From CAVOKN01 sp963696505 (GTDB lineage Bacteria; Pseudomonadota; Gammaproteobacteria; Burkholderiales; Rhodocyclaceae), in NCBI GenBank assembly GCA_963696505.1, contig CAVOKN010000006.1, positions 300,672-364,671 on the forward strand: a stretch of 64,000 bases of DNA. The letters are read 5' to 3'. The notes under the pieces were generated by a model. The model made no database searches, was not told the DNA's origin, and was given only the letters and a program-made list of their open reading frames with translations. This document shows, piece by piece, positions 17,411 to 28,583 of the stretch. The translations under genes and the position numbers were made by a program. The first letter of the stretch is position 1, and each line of letters begins with the position of its first letter.

Positions 17411-19873
17411 TCAGCGACCTCCGGAACGTAGCGAGCTGGCGATCGCCGCCAAGGCGTCGGCCAGCCGCTGCGCGGTCTCCGGCGCCGGCAGCGGCAGCTT
17501 CAGGCTGCGGGCGCCGGTGGCCGCATCGCGCTCGATCCAGGGATGGGCCGCACCCTGGCCGTCTGGCGGCCCACTCAGCGCGGACACAAGCTGGGTGCCG
17601 ATCTGCAGCAGAGCCGCCCAGGGATCGGCGGCGGCTCCAGCCGCGGCTCGGTCGGCAACTTCGGCCTCCGCGCCTGCGGCCCGAACCGGCTCGTCCGCGA
17701 CTGCGGTGGCGAGTGCCTGATCGTTGACCGGAGCGGCGGCGGCGCCGACCTCCTCCGCCGGTGCCATCGTGTCGCCCTCGCCCATGCGGCCAGTGACTTT
17801 CTCGATGTCCTTCATGAAGCGGCTCAGCCGCGAGCCGCCTAGCGAAATCTCGCTCGACCCGCCGTCGAGAATGCCCGCCGAAAGCGAACGCTTGAAGGCG
17901 AGCACGGACAGCATGCCTTCCTCGATCGTTCCCTTGGCGACGAAATTGACGATCTGCACCGGCCGCTTCTGCCCCATGCGGTGGATACGTCCGATGCGCT
18001 GCTCCAGGATCGCCGGGTTCCAAGGCAGGTCCATATTGACCAGCGTCGACGCGTGCTGCAGGTTGAGGCCCGTCGCACCAGCGTCAGTAGATAGGAACAC
18101 CCGGCAGTGCGGATCATCTCGAAAGCGCTCAACCAGCGCCGGGCGCCGATCCGAGGGCACGCCGCCGTGGAAGCTGACATAGCCGATTCCCCGGTCGTCC
18201 AGCCGACGAATGACGATGTCGTGAGTGCGGGTCCATTGGCTGAACACCACCGCCTTCGCCTCAGGCTGCACGAACAGACCGTCGAGCAGCGCTGCCAGCT
18301 CGTCGGCCTTGACGCCGTGATCGCTCTCCTGGTCTAGCAGATAGGTGCTGTTGCACGACATGCGCATGTTCTGCAGCGCGCAGGTAAGCCGCCGCTGGTC
18401 CTTGTCGGAGAGGAACTTCATGCGGCGCCAGCGATTCACGATCTGCGCCACGATGTCGCCGTTCTCCTTGTGGCGGACCATCTGCATTTCGGTCATCGGC
18501 ACCAGCAGGTTCTGGTCGGTGCGGCTGGGCAGTTGCAGCAGCACCTCGGACTTGCGCCGCCGGATCATGACCGGCGCCAGAGTCTGTCCGATCCTTTCCA
18601 GACCCGCATAGCCGGTGACGCGGCCGAACTCGTCCCGCGCCTGGTGCTCGTGCAACAGCTTCCAGGTCGGCCCCAGGCGATGCTGGTCGACGAACTGGAC
18701 GATCGATATCAGCTCCTCCAGCTTGTTCTCCAGCGGCGTGCCGGTCAGCACGAAGGCATAGGGGCTGTCGATGCGCTTGAGCGCCCGGGCGGCGATGGTG
18801 TTCCAGTTCTTGATTCGCTGCGCCTCATCGACGATCACCAGTTCCGGCGACCAGGCGGCGATCAGGTCGAGGTCGGGCTGGAGCTTCTCGTAGTTGGTTA
18901 TCTTGCAGAAATCGTCCTCCGCGAACTCCTTCTGCCGCTGCGCCCGGCCGCCCGCCATCACCCGCGCGGCGCGGCCGGAGAAGCGGCCGATCTCGCTTTG
19001 CCACTGGTACTTGAGCGAGGTCGGACAGACCACCAGCACTCGCATGACGCCGAAGTGGTGCGCCAGGATCTCCATGCCGGCGACGGCCTGGATGGTCTTG
19101 CCCAGCCCCATCTCGTCGCCGATCAGCGCCCGCCCGGCGCGCACAGCGAACAGCGCACCCTCGGCCTGATAGGGATAGAGCGGCACCTTCAGCAGCTTCG
19201 CCAGCCGCGAATCGGCGGCGCCCTGGGGGAACTGACTTTCCAGTACTTCGACGCGGCGCCGGGCGTCGCGCCGCCCGGCAACGAAATCCAGGGCATCGTC
19301 ATAGGCGCGCAGTTCGTGGCCGCTCTTGGCGACGGCGGCAAGGAAGCGCTCCAGTTCCCCAAATCGCTCCTCGGGCAGGCGGCCAGCCTGCGCCGCGTCG
19401 AAGACCAGGCCGGCGGCCTTGAGCACGGCGGGCGGGCAGTCCGTCCCGGCGCGGAAATGCACTGCCCGCGCGCCGTCGTTGCGCAGGCAGATCTCGGAAA
19501 ACGCCGGCTGCCAGCCGCGGGCGAAAGCGGCCTTCGCGCCGCGCTTGTTCTCCAGCCGAGCGAGCACGAACTCGATATGCTTGCAGGTTCCGAGTTCGTT
19601 GGTGGCGTAGTCCGGGCAGGAGCAGAAGTTGTCCCCCGGGCACAGGCCGCGGATCGCCACGCGGTAGCTGGTCTTCGACTGCGGGTTGCCGACGCGAAAC
19701 TCGGAGAAGAAGGTTTCCGTGCCGGTGTTCTCCAGCACGAAGGCCTGATCCCGCCCGAACTGGCGGCGCAAGGCCCGCTGCCAGTCGGGCGGCGCAAGAT
19801 CGCCCGGGGCATGCATTCGGGAAAACCTGGCCTCTTTGGCGGGCCGGGCGGTTTGGATCTTCTTCGTAGGCAT
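17411..19873 (-). CDS. SNF2-family helicase with SWIM zinc finger
   Basis: An 820-aa protein. A SWIM-type CxCxnCxH finger sits near residues 75-110 (FCSCPDY...GTCKHIEF). The SNF2 ATPase follows: Walker A GDEMGLGKTIQ, Ia VVCPTSLKYQW, Walker B IVDEAQRIKN, motif III LTGTPLENK; the second RecA lobe has VVFSQWT, STDAGATGLNLQ and QRIGRIHRMGQ. An Ala-rich C-terminal tail (about the last 130 residues) is low complexity. SNF2 proteins remodel protein-DNA complexes; bacterial RapA-like members recycle RNA polymerase, but the SWIM domain puts this one in a separate group. ATG 19873 is taken; GTG 19879 is possible. Confidence 0.92.
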   Translation of the reverse strand: MPTKKIQTARPAKEARFSRMHAPGDLAPPDWQRALRRQFGRDQAFVLENTGTETFFSEFRVGNPQSKTSYRVAIRGLCPGDNFCSCPDYATNELGTCKHIEFVLARLENKRGAKAAFARGWQPAFSEICLRNDGARAVHFRAGTDCPPAVLKAAGLVFDAAQAGRLPEERFGELERFLAAVAKSGHELRAYDDALDFVAGRRDARRRVEVLESQFPQGAADSRLAKLLKVPLYPYQAEGALFAVRAGRALIGDEMGLGKTIQAVAGMEILAHHFGVMRVLVVCPTSLKYQWQSEIGRFSGRAARVMAGGRAQRQKEFAEDDFCKITNYEKLQPDLDLIAAWSPELVIVDEAQRIKNWNTIAARALKRIDSPYAFVLTGTPLENKLEELISIVQFVDQHRLGPTWKLLHEHQARDEFGRVTGYAGLERIGQTLAPVMIRRRKSEVLLQLPSRTDQNLLVPMTEMQMVRHKENGDIVAQIVNRWRRMKFLSDKDQRRLTCALQNMRMSCNSTYLLDQESDHGVKADELAALLDGLFVQPEAKAVVFSQWTRTHDIVIRRLDDRGIGYVSFHGGVPSDRRPALVERFRDDPHCRVFLSTDAGATGLNLQHASTLVNMDLPWNPAILEQRIGRIHRMGQKRPVQIVNFVAKGTIEEGMLSVLAFKRSLSAGILDGGSSEISLGGSRLSRFMKDIEKVTGRMGEGDTMAPAEEVGAAAAPVNDQALATAVADEPVRAAGAEAEVADRAAAGAAADPWAALLQIGTQLVSALSGPPDGQGAAHPWIERDAATGARSLKLPLPAPETAQRLADALAAIASSLRSGGR

Positions 19874-19928
19874 ACTCACAATCCCCGGGCAGTATGGCTT
19901 GCAGCAGCAAGGGCAAGCACGGATTTGA

Positions 19929-21305
19929 TCACTCCAAGGTACGACGGAGGCCATCCGGGGAGCCTCCCTGCTCCCACGACGGCGCCAGGCCGGAATCGCC
20001 GGCAACGCATCGATACTGCCAGGAAATGCCGACCCCGGGCACCCAGACCAGATCCTCGCCGCACCAAAGCAGCGGCATCGCGGGTCGGAGCCAGGGCGCA
20101 ATGCCAGCCTCCTGGCACAGATTCTTCAATGTGCGGCGCGGGCGGCTCTCGTCAAGTTGCATCCGTTCGCCGCCCTGCCGGCTACGAAACAGCACGGTTC
20201 CGCTTGCCAACGCGTTGCGAGCGATTCCTTCGCCCAGGCAAGGGCGAAGCACGACCCGGCCGTCACCCCAGGCGAGGTTCGACTCACCCCGCCAAATCAC
20301 GTCTTGGCGGACCGGCCGCACGTAGGTCGGCTCGATCGACGCGCAACCCCGATAGCTGCGTATGGCTCCGCCTTCCAGCTCGATCCGAATCCGCTGCCCG
20401 TTAAACGCGGCGTCCAACTGGGCCGCGATCACCGCGAGCCGCCCGCTGTCGGGCATTCGCAAGCCCGCGAGGCGCAGCCAGTGGCGCAGCAGATTCCGTC
20501 CCCGCTCCGGGCTCAGCTCGCGCAGTCCCGCCAGATTCAGCCGTCCTTCGCTGTCGAGGGCAGCGCTCGCATCTGAGGCCGCCAGTTCATCGAGCAGCAT
20601 CGAGGACTCCGCCGCCCATTGCGCTGCTCGCGCGAGCGCCTTTCGGCATCCCGGGAAACCCTCGTCGAGCAGCGGCAGGACGCGATGGCGAACGAAATTG
20701 CGGCGTAGGCTGGTGTCCTGATTGCTCTCGTCATCGACCCAGCACAGGCCCTGATCGCGCGCGTAGCACTGAAGCTCGTCACGAGACAGCCCCAGAAGGG
20801 GACGCAACAGCAGCGGACCGCCGGCCGCCAGCGGGCGAACCGGCGGCATGCCGCCGATGCCGCGCATCCCGCTGCCGCGCAGCAGGTTGAGGAGAACGGT
20901 TTCCGCCTGGTCGTCGCGATGATGGCCGAGCGCCAGGACATCCGCATCGACCGCGGCGAATTCGCGGTAGCGCGCCGCGCGCGCCGCCGCTTCCAGCCCG
21001 GTATCCCGTTGACCGGCCACACTCACCCGCCGCTGAATCAGCGGTACTCTCCACGCAGTGCACAGTTGGCCACAAAACTCGGCCCAGTTCGATGCGTTGA
21101 AGCTGATCTGATGATTGACGTGGATCGCTCCGAGCTCAAAGCCGACCACACGCTTCAGGCGTCGCAGCACGTCGAGCAATACCACGGAGTCAAGCCCGCC
21201 GGACAACCCGACGCAGAGACGGGTCCGAGGCAACAAATATCGCTTGCCCGCTGCTTCGACGACGGAGAGAAGATCAGGCGATCGCCTGTTCCTTGAAACG
21301 CCCAT
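19929..21305 (-). CDS. tilS: tRNA(Ile)-lysidine synthase
   Basis: A 458-aa enzyme that modifies C34 of the CAU-anticodon tRNA-Ile to lysidine. The PP-loop SGGLDSVVLLDVL and the ALGHHRDDQAETVLLNLLRGSG motif are present, as is the C-terminal TilS domain (LDESRPRRTLKNLCQEAGIAPWLRPAMPLLWCGEDLVWVPGVGI). ATG 21305 overlaps the end of accA by 32 bp; accA-tilS is a common gene pair. Length fits the family. Confidence 0.94.
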   Translation of the reverse strand: MGVSRNRRSPDLLSVVEAAGKRYLLPRTRLCVGLSGGLDSVVLLDVLRRLKRVVGFELGAIHVNHQISFNASNWAEFCGQLCTAWRVPLIQRRVSVAGQRDTGLEAAARAARYREFAAVDADVLALGHHRDDQAETVLLNLLRGSGMRGIGGMPPVRPLAAGGPLLLRPLLGLSRDELQCYARDQGLCWVDDESNQDTSLRRNFVRHRVLPLLDEGFPGCRKALARAAQWAAESSMLLDELAASDASAALDSEGRLNLAGLRELSPERGRNLLRHWLRLAGLRMPDSGRLAVIAAQLDAAFNGQRIRIELEGGAIRSYRGCASIEPTYVRPVRQDVIWRGESNLAWGDGRVVLRPCLGEGIARNALASGTVLFRSRQGGERMQLDESRPRRTLKNLCQEAGIAPWLRPAMPLLWCGEDLVWVPGVGISWQYRCVAGDSGLAPSWEQGGSPDGLRRTLE

Positions 21306-22242
21306 AGCCCATGAGCCGGTCATAGCGGCGCGCCACCAGCTCACTGATAGACAGCTCACCCAACTGGCGCAACGAATCCTGCAGTGCCTTCTTCAGGCTC
21401 TGTGCCATCGTCCGGTGGTCGCGATGGGCGCCCCCCGGCGGCTCGTTGACGATGCGGTCTACCAGGCTCAGCGCCTTCAACCGCGCCGCCGTAATGCCCA
21501 TGGTCTCGGCGGCCTCCGAGGCCTTCTCCGCACTCTTCCACAGGATCGAGGCACAGCCCTCGGGAGAAATCACCGAGTAGGTGGCATACTGGAGCATGAG
21601 AATCGCATCACCGACGGCAATCGCGAGCGCGCCGCCAGAACCGCCCTCGCCGATCACTGTGGCGATGATCGGCACCTTCAGTTCTGCCATGACATATAGA
21701 TTGCGGCCGATGGCTTCCGACTGGCCCCGCTCCTCCGCGTCGATCCCCGGGTACGCGCCCGGCGTATCGACGAAGGTGAACACCGGCAACCCGAACTTCT
21801 CGGCCAAGTGCATGAGGCGCATCGCCTTTCGGTAACCCTCGGGCCGCGGCATACCGAAATTGCGAACGATCTTTTCCTTGGTGTCGCGCCCCTTCTGATG
21901 CCCGATGACGACGCAGGCCTGCCCGTTGAAGCGCGCCAATCCACCCACGACTGCACGATCGTCGGCAAAGGCCCGATCGCCGTGCAGTTCCTCGAAGTCT
22001 GTGAAGACATGCTCAATGTAGTCGAGCGTATAGGGCCGCTGCGGATGCCGCGCCACCTGCGAGATCTGCCATGGCGTGAGTTTGGCGTAGATGTCCTTCG
22101 TCAGGCTCTGGCTCTTCGCGGCGAGTCGTCCGATCTCCTCGGAAATATCCACCGCGGAATCGTCCTGTACGAAGCGCAGTTCCTCGATCTTGCCTTCCAA
22201 CTCGGCGATCGGCTGTTCGAAGTCGAGAAACGTGGTCTTCAT
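21274..22242 (-). CDS. accA: Acetyl-CoA carboxylase carboxyltransferase subunit alpha
   Basis: A 322-aa subunit of acetyl-CoA carboxylase, which with AccD transfers carboxyl from biotin to acetyl-CoA in the first step of fatty-acid synthesis. Family marks: start MKTTFLDFEQPIAELEGKIEELR, HGDRAFADD, GHQKGRDTKEK, FVDTPGAYPGIDAEERGQSEAI and GEGGSGGALAI. Start is ATG 22242. It runs towards tilS. The rRNA operon ends just upstream on the same strand, behind a terminator. Confidence 0.96.
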   Translation of the reverse strand: MKTTFLDFEQPIAELEGKIEELRFVQDDSAVDISEEIGRLAAKSQSLTKDIYAKLTPWQISQVARHPQRPYTLDYIEHVFTDFEELHGDRAFADDRAVVGGLARFNGQACVVIGHQKGRDTKEKIVRNFGMPRPEGYRKAMRLMHLAEKFGLPVFTFVDTPGAYPGIDAEERGQSEAIGRNLYVMAELKVPIIATVIGEGGSGGALAIAVGDAILMLQYATYSVISPEGCASILWKSAEKASEAAETMGITAARLKALSLVDRIVNEPPGGAHRDHRTMAQSLKKALQDSLRQLGELSISELVARRYDRLMGYGRFKEQAIA

Positions 22243-22327
22243 GGGATCTGGCAAGTGCACTGAAGGCGTCGTCGGAGCGGCGATTGTAACCGGATTGCCG
22301 ACGCGAGAAACGCTCGTCCGCAAAGCC

Positions 22328-22362
22328 AAAAGCCCGCTAAGCGGTGAGGCGTAGCGGGCTTT
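22328..22362 (-). terminator. Rho-independent terminator of the rRNA operon
   Basis: AAAGCCCGCTA and TAGCGGGCTTT form an 11-bp stem (22328-22338 with 22352-22362). Read on the minus strand it is followed by a T-rich stretch. It lies about 20 bp after the 5S gene. Confidence 0.85.
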
Positions 22363-22380
22363 GTGGTGGGGGTGTAGTTA

Positions 22381-22495
22381 GTCTGACGATGACCTACTTT
22401 CGCACCCGAGGTGGGCACTATCATTGGCGCGGCTGCGTTTCACGGTCCTGTTCGGGAAGGGAAGGGGTGGTTCCACAGCGCTATGGTCGTCAGAC
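22381..22495 (-). rRNA. rrf: 5S ribosomal RNA
   Basis: The minus strand has the full 5S pattern: GUCUGACGACC at the 5' end, the CCGAACAGG loop B region, and a 3' end complementary to the 5' end (AUCGUCAGAC). Length is about 115 nt. It is the last gene of the operon, 124 bp after the 23S gene. Confidence 0.93.
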
Positions 22496-22955
22496 GTTAA
22501 GCGGGGTGTCAGGGGTCGGGAGCGCGGGGGGCTCGGGAGCTGACGCGATTGGAAGAAGTGTTGGGGGTGGTGATTGGGTGGTGCGCGGTGGCACAAGCGG
22601 TTGTGATGCGCAAGGTTATAGGATCAAGCCGCACGGGCAATTAGTACCGGTTAGCTTAACGCATTACTGCGCTTCCACACCCGGCCTATCAACGTCCTGG
22701 TCTCGGACGACCCTTCAGGGGGATCGAGTCCCCGGGATATCTCATCTTGAGGCGAGTTTCCCGCTTAGATGCTTTCAGCGGTTATCTCTTCCGTGCTTAG
22801 CTACCCGGCGATACGACTGGCGTCATAACCGGTACACCAGCGGCACGTCCACTCCGGTCCTCTCGTACTAGGAGCAGGTCCCCTCAAATATCCAGCGCCC
22901 ACGGCAGATAGGGACCAAACTGTCTCACGACGTTTTAAACCCAGCTCACGTACCA

Positions 22956-22988
<33 letters not shown>

Positions 22989-22993
22989 GGCTA

Positions 22994-23036
<43 letters not shown>

Positions 23037-23240
23037 CCCGTCGATATGAACTCTTGGGAGGAATCAGCCTGTTATCCCCAGCGTACCTTTTGTCCGTTGA
23101 GCGATGGCCTTTCCATACAGAACCACCGGATCACTATGTCCTGCTTTCGCACCTGCTCGACTTGTCAGTCTCGCAGTCAAGCACGCTTGTGCCATTGCAC
23201 GATCACTACGATGTCCGACCGTAGCTAGCGTACCTTCGAA

Positions 23241-23285
<45 letters not shown>

Positions 23286-23545
23286 TACCATGCACGGTCC
23301 CCGAGCCCGGTTCAGGGCCCTAGGTTAGAACCGCAACGACACCAGGGTGGTATTTCAACGTTGGCTCCGCGAGAGCTAGCGCCCCCGCTTCACAGCCTCC
23401 CACCTATCCTACACAAGTCCCGTCACAGTCCAATGCAAAGCTACAGTAAAGGTGCATGGGGTCTTTCCGTCTTGCCGCGGGGAGATTGCATCTTCACAAA
23501 CATTTCAACTTCGCTGAGTCTCAGGAGGAGACAGTGTGGCCATCG

Positions 23546-23639
<94 letters not shown>

Positions 23640-23663
23640 CAAGAGCTTGCACCCCATCACTTA

Positions 23664-23698
<35 letters not shown>

Positions 23699-24131
23699 GT
23701 CCGCTCATCGCGTTTGCAGAGTGCTGTGTTTTTATTAAACAGTCGCAGCCACCGATTCTCTGCGGCCCCATCGGCCTTCGGCTGTACGCCTACAACCTAG
23801 CGGGGCACACCTTATCCCGAAGTTACGGTGTCAATTTGCCGAGTTCCTTCTCCTGAGTTCTCTCAAGCGCCTTAGAATTTTCATCCTGCCCACCTGTGTC
23901 GGTTTGCGGTACGGTCAGTCCATGACTGAAGCTTAGAGGCTTTTCCTGGAAGCAGGGTATCAACCACTTCGGTCTCAAAGAGACCTCGTCATCACGCCTC
24001 GGCTAAGACCCCCGGATTTGCCTAAGGGCCACGCCTACACGCTTAAACCAGGACGTCCAACACCTGGCTGGCCTAACCTTCTCCGTCCCCCCATCGCATC
24101 ATGGACCGGTACAGGAATATTGACCTGTTTC

Positions 24132-24164
<33 letters not shown>

Positions 24165-24330
24165 GCCGACTCACCCTGCGCCGATGAACGTTGCGCAGGA
24201 AACCTTGGGCTTTCGGCGAGCGGGCCTTTCACCCGCTTTATCGCTACTCATGTCAGCATTCGCACTTCCGATACCTCCAGCATCCCTTACGAGACACCTT
24301 CGCAGGCCTACGGAACGCTCTCCTACCATC

Positions 24331-24774
24331 CAGGGATCAGAGGTCAGGAATCAGGGATCAGATAAAACCTTCGCCCCCTCGCGGGTTTGGCGGTTTGATC
24401 AACCCCTGCAGCATCTTCGAGATCTGTTGGTACTCGTCTCGCCATGCTGTCCATTGCTCCAACGTGATGTAGTTCAGATCAAGGCAGTATCGGAGCCAGA
24501 CGCGCATTTCGTCCGACGATCCGATGGCCATCAGAATGTATCGCTTGAATTCGGCCTTGGACTGGCTTTGCTTGCCAAAGCCCTCCGCCAGGTTTGCACA
24601 GATCGACTTGCTCGCGCGCCGTATCTGATCGGCAAGCGCAAACTGCTCGATACCGGGCATTGCCAGCGTCGCCTTGTGCAGTTCCAGCGAGACCTTGTAG
24701 GCCCTGCGGAACACGCCCAAGTCTTCAAACTTGCTCGCCATTCTGATTCCTGATCCCTGACATCTGATCCCTGA
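24331..24774 (-). other. 23S rRNA intervening sequence at helix 45
   Basis: About 444 bp interrupt conserved 23S sequence: the left flank (TTCGCAGGCCTACGGAACGC) and right flank (CCGCAGCTTCGGTTACGTGC) are normally separated by a short hairpin. The insert ends in inverted repeats of about 30 bp (24331-24362 and 24743-24773), built from the words GGGATCAG and TCAGGAATCAG in shuffled order. In the RNA these form a long stem, a typical RNase III target. It holds one ORF on the rRNA strand. Helix 45 is one of the known IVS sites in bacteria. Confidence 0.92.
24358..24741 (-). CDS. Four helix bundle protein (23S rRNA intervening sequence protein, S23 family)
   Basis: A 127-aa protein encoded wholly within the 23S insertion and on the same strand as the rRNA. 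It shows the S23 family pattern: FEDLGVFRRAYKVSLELHK at the start, FALADQIRRASKSICANLAEGFGK in the middle (the conserved RRA..SI..N.AEG motif), then SKAEFKRYILMAIGSSDEMRVWLRYCLDL. Family members form pentamers of four-helix bundles; the role is unknown, and a link to IVS mobility or RNA binding is only proposed. The stop codon lies within the left inverted repeat. Its message would have to come from unprocessed rRNA or the excised IVS. Confidence 0.92.
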   Translation of the reverse strand: MASKFEDLGVFRRAYKVSLELHKATLAMPGIEQFALADQIRRASKSICANLAEGFGKQSQSKAEFKRYILMAIGSSDEMRVWLRYCLDLNYITLEQWTAWRDEYQQISKMLQGLIKPPNPRGGEGFI

Positions 24775-24830
24775 ATCCGCAGCTTCGGTTACGTGCTTAG
24801 CCCCGTTACATCTTCCGCGCAGGACGACTC

Positions 24831-24895
<65 letters not shown>

Positions 24896-24932
24896 GGCCT
24901 TCCCACTTCGTTTGCCACTTAGCACGTCATTT

Positions 24933-24965
<33 letters not shown>

Positions 24966-25385
24966 CTCGACAACGGACGTTAGCACCCGCTGTCTGTCTC
25001 CCCTGCGCTACTTCCCGGTATTCGGAGTTTGCAATGGTTTGGTAAGTCGCAATGACCCCCTAGCCATAACAGTGCTCTACCCCCGGGAGTACTACAGGAG
25101 GCACTACCTAAATAGTTTTCGGAGAGAACCAGCTATTTCCGGATTTGTTTAGCCTTTCACCCCTACCCACAGCTCATCCCCTAGTTTTTCAACACTAGTG
25201 GGTTCGGACCTCCAGCTGGTGTTACCCAACCTTCATCCTGGCCATGGGTAGATCATCCGGTTTCGGGTCTACGCCCAGCAACTGAATCGCCCTATTCAGA
25301 CTCGCTTTCGCTACGCCTACCCTATGCGGTTAAGCTCGCTACTGAACGTAAGTCGCTGACCCATTATACAAAAGGTACGCAGTCA

Positions 25386-25548
25386 CCCCTGCTTCAAACA
25401 CCCTTCGGGTGTTTTCGCAGGACTGACCGTTGCCTTGAACACTACGTGTTCAAACCAACCGTCACCACTTCACTCCCCTCTAACGTCTTTTGTTGCGTCG
25501 CGCCTTCGACGCGGGCAACAAAGAACCCAAAGGTGCTTGAAGCAGGGG
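25386..25548 (-). other. Second 23S insertion at helix 25
   Basis: Between the conserved flanks GGTACGCAGTCAC and GCTCCCACTG, where E. coli has a hairpin of about 20 nt, this gene has about 160 nt. The ends pair (CCCCTGCTTCAA with TTGAAGCAGGGG), and three further hairpins lie inside (ACACCCTTCGGGTGT; TTGAACACTACGTGTTCAA; TTTGTTGCGTCG...GGGCAACAAAG). No ORF of note is present. Helix 25 is the other classic IVS site, so this is probably a cut site too, or a greatly lengthened helix. Confidence 0.85.
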
Positions 25549-26087
25549 CTCCCACTGTTTGTATGCATGCGGTTTCAGGATCTATTTCACTCCCCTCCCG
25601 GGGTTCTTTTCGCCTTTCCCTCACGGTACTGGTTCACTATCGGTCGATCACGAGTATTTAGCCTTGGAGGATGGTCCCCCCATGTTCAGACAGGGTTTCA
25701 CGTGCCCCGCCCTACTTGTCTCACGCTCAGTTCCACACACCGGTTTTCGCATACGGGGCTATCACCCACTGCGGCCGCCCTTTCCAGAGCATTCTGCTAA
25801 CCGACATGCTAAATCGTGAAGGCTGGTCCCATTTCGCTCGCCACTACTTTGGGAATCTCGGTTGATGTCTGTTCCTCTGGCTACTTAGATGTTTCAGTTC
25901 ACCAGGTTCGCTTCCTCACCCCTATGGATTCAGGGTGGGATGACCCTTGCGGGCCGGGTTTCCCCATTCGGATATCTGCGGATCAAAGCTCGTTTGCCAG
26001 CTCCCCGCAGCTTTTCGCAGGCTGCCACGTCCTTCTTCGCCTGTGATCGCCAAGGCATCCACCACATGCACTTATTCGCTTGATCCT

Positions 26088-26351
26088 ATAACGTTGCGCA
26101 TCGCGCGCTTTCGCCGCAACTCGCTTCGCTCCAGGCTTCTCAACGCTTGTGCCAGCGCCAACCTTGCGGCCAGCGCTGCATGCAATCACTACCCATGCAT
26201 CGATCCCTCATCGAATCGATGCATTTCACTTCTTCCGAATTGTTAAAGATCAACAGCCTATCAACCCCAGTAAGGGGTGAGGAGTAGCAAGTCCGGTGCA
26301 AAGCCTTGCGCTTTTCACCCCTGACTTCTTACTCCTTACGCCTCACCGAAT
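26088..26351 (-). other. tRNA-Ala to 23S spacer with boxA
   Basis: A 264-bp internal transcribed spacer. It holds one arm of the 23S processing stem (to 26101), a boxA antitermination motif (ATCTTTAACAATT, about 26239-26251 on the minus strand) and a degenerate inverted repeat at about 26271-26349 made of GTAAGGGGTGAGGAGTA and TACTCCTTACGCCTCACC. No ORF is credible. Confidence 0.7.
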
Positions 26352-26427
26352 TGGTGGAGGTGAACGGGATCGAACCGATGACCTCCTGCTTGCAAAGCAG
26401 GCGCTCTCCCAACTGAGCTACACCCCC
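26352..26427 (-). tRNA. tRNA-Ala (anticodon TGC)
   Basis: A 76-nt cloverleaf on the minus strand, GGGGGTGTAGCTCAG at the 5' end, anticodon loop TTTGCAA, T loop GGTTCGATCCC and encoded CCA. It sits between tRNA-Ile and 23S, as usual in rRNA operons. Confidence 0.97.
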
Positions 26428-26437
26428 GATATGTGCT

Positions 26438-26514
26438 TGGTGGGTCTGGATGGGTTCGAACCATCGACCCCCGCCTTATCAAGACGGTGCTCTAACCAGC
26501 TGAGCTACAGACCC
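26438..26514 (-). tRNA. tRNA-Ile (anticodon GAT)
   Basis: A 77-nt cloverleaf on the minus strand, GGGTCTGTAGCTCAG at the 5' end, anticodon loop TTGATAA, T loop GGTTCGAACCC and encoded CCA. First tRNA of the 16S-23S spacer. Confidence 0.97.
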
Positions 26515-26606
26515 GCTTTCGGGGAATGACGCAAGAACCGGGTTGCCCCATCCTGCTCCCCGAGTAACAACCGATAGGTTGTGGGTACTGCGCTTTGGCT
26601 TCGCTC

Positions 26607-28180
<1,574 letters not shown>

Positions 28181-28424
28181 ATCCTTGCAAACTCAACGGT
28201 TTTACCCGCCCCAGCCGCCCCCCTTGCAAAGGACGACCAGAACTTGTTACTTCCGTGTGAGCACTCGATCTCTTTGCTTCGGGACGACAACGCAATCCTT
28301 AAGAATCGCCAGCGCGCTCGCCTCGCGGCTCGCTCCCCGGCACGGTCACAGACCCGATTCGCCTGCCCCCGCTCGCTATCACCCCACCGCCTCAACCCAG
28401 CACCCACACCTATCGGCTGTTTGG

Positions 28425-28438
28425 TTTGTTAAAGAACG
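28425..28438 (-). promoter_or_regulatory. rRNA leader boxA antitermination site
   Basis: The minus strand reads GTTCTTTAACAAAC, matching the boxA core (CTTTAACA) bound by NusB-S10. It lies between the P1 promoter and 16S, as expected. Confidence 0.8.
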
Positions 28439-28479
28439 TCCCGGCCATTTGCCGGCTCCGCGATAAGCGAAGGAGCGGA

Positions 28480-28508
28480 ATTATAGGGATGCCCGGCAGC
28501 GGTGTAAA
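28480..28508 (-). promoter_or_regulatory. rRNA operon P1 promoter
   Basis: On the minus strand, TTTACA (28503-28508) and a perfect TATAAT (28480-28485) are separated by 17 bp. An A-rich stretch upstream (GAGAAAAAG) may be an UP element. The start site would lie about 290 bp before 16S. The remaining leader at 28181-28479 has no gene, only the boxA site and processing signals. Confidence 0.85.
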
Positions 28509-28583
28509 GCTTGAACCGCACTTTTTCTCGTCTTGGCTTCTCAGCACCGACGCGTCAGGGCTTCCCTTGTGATTCCCCCTCCC

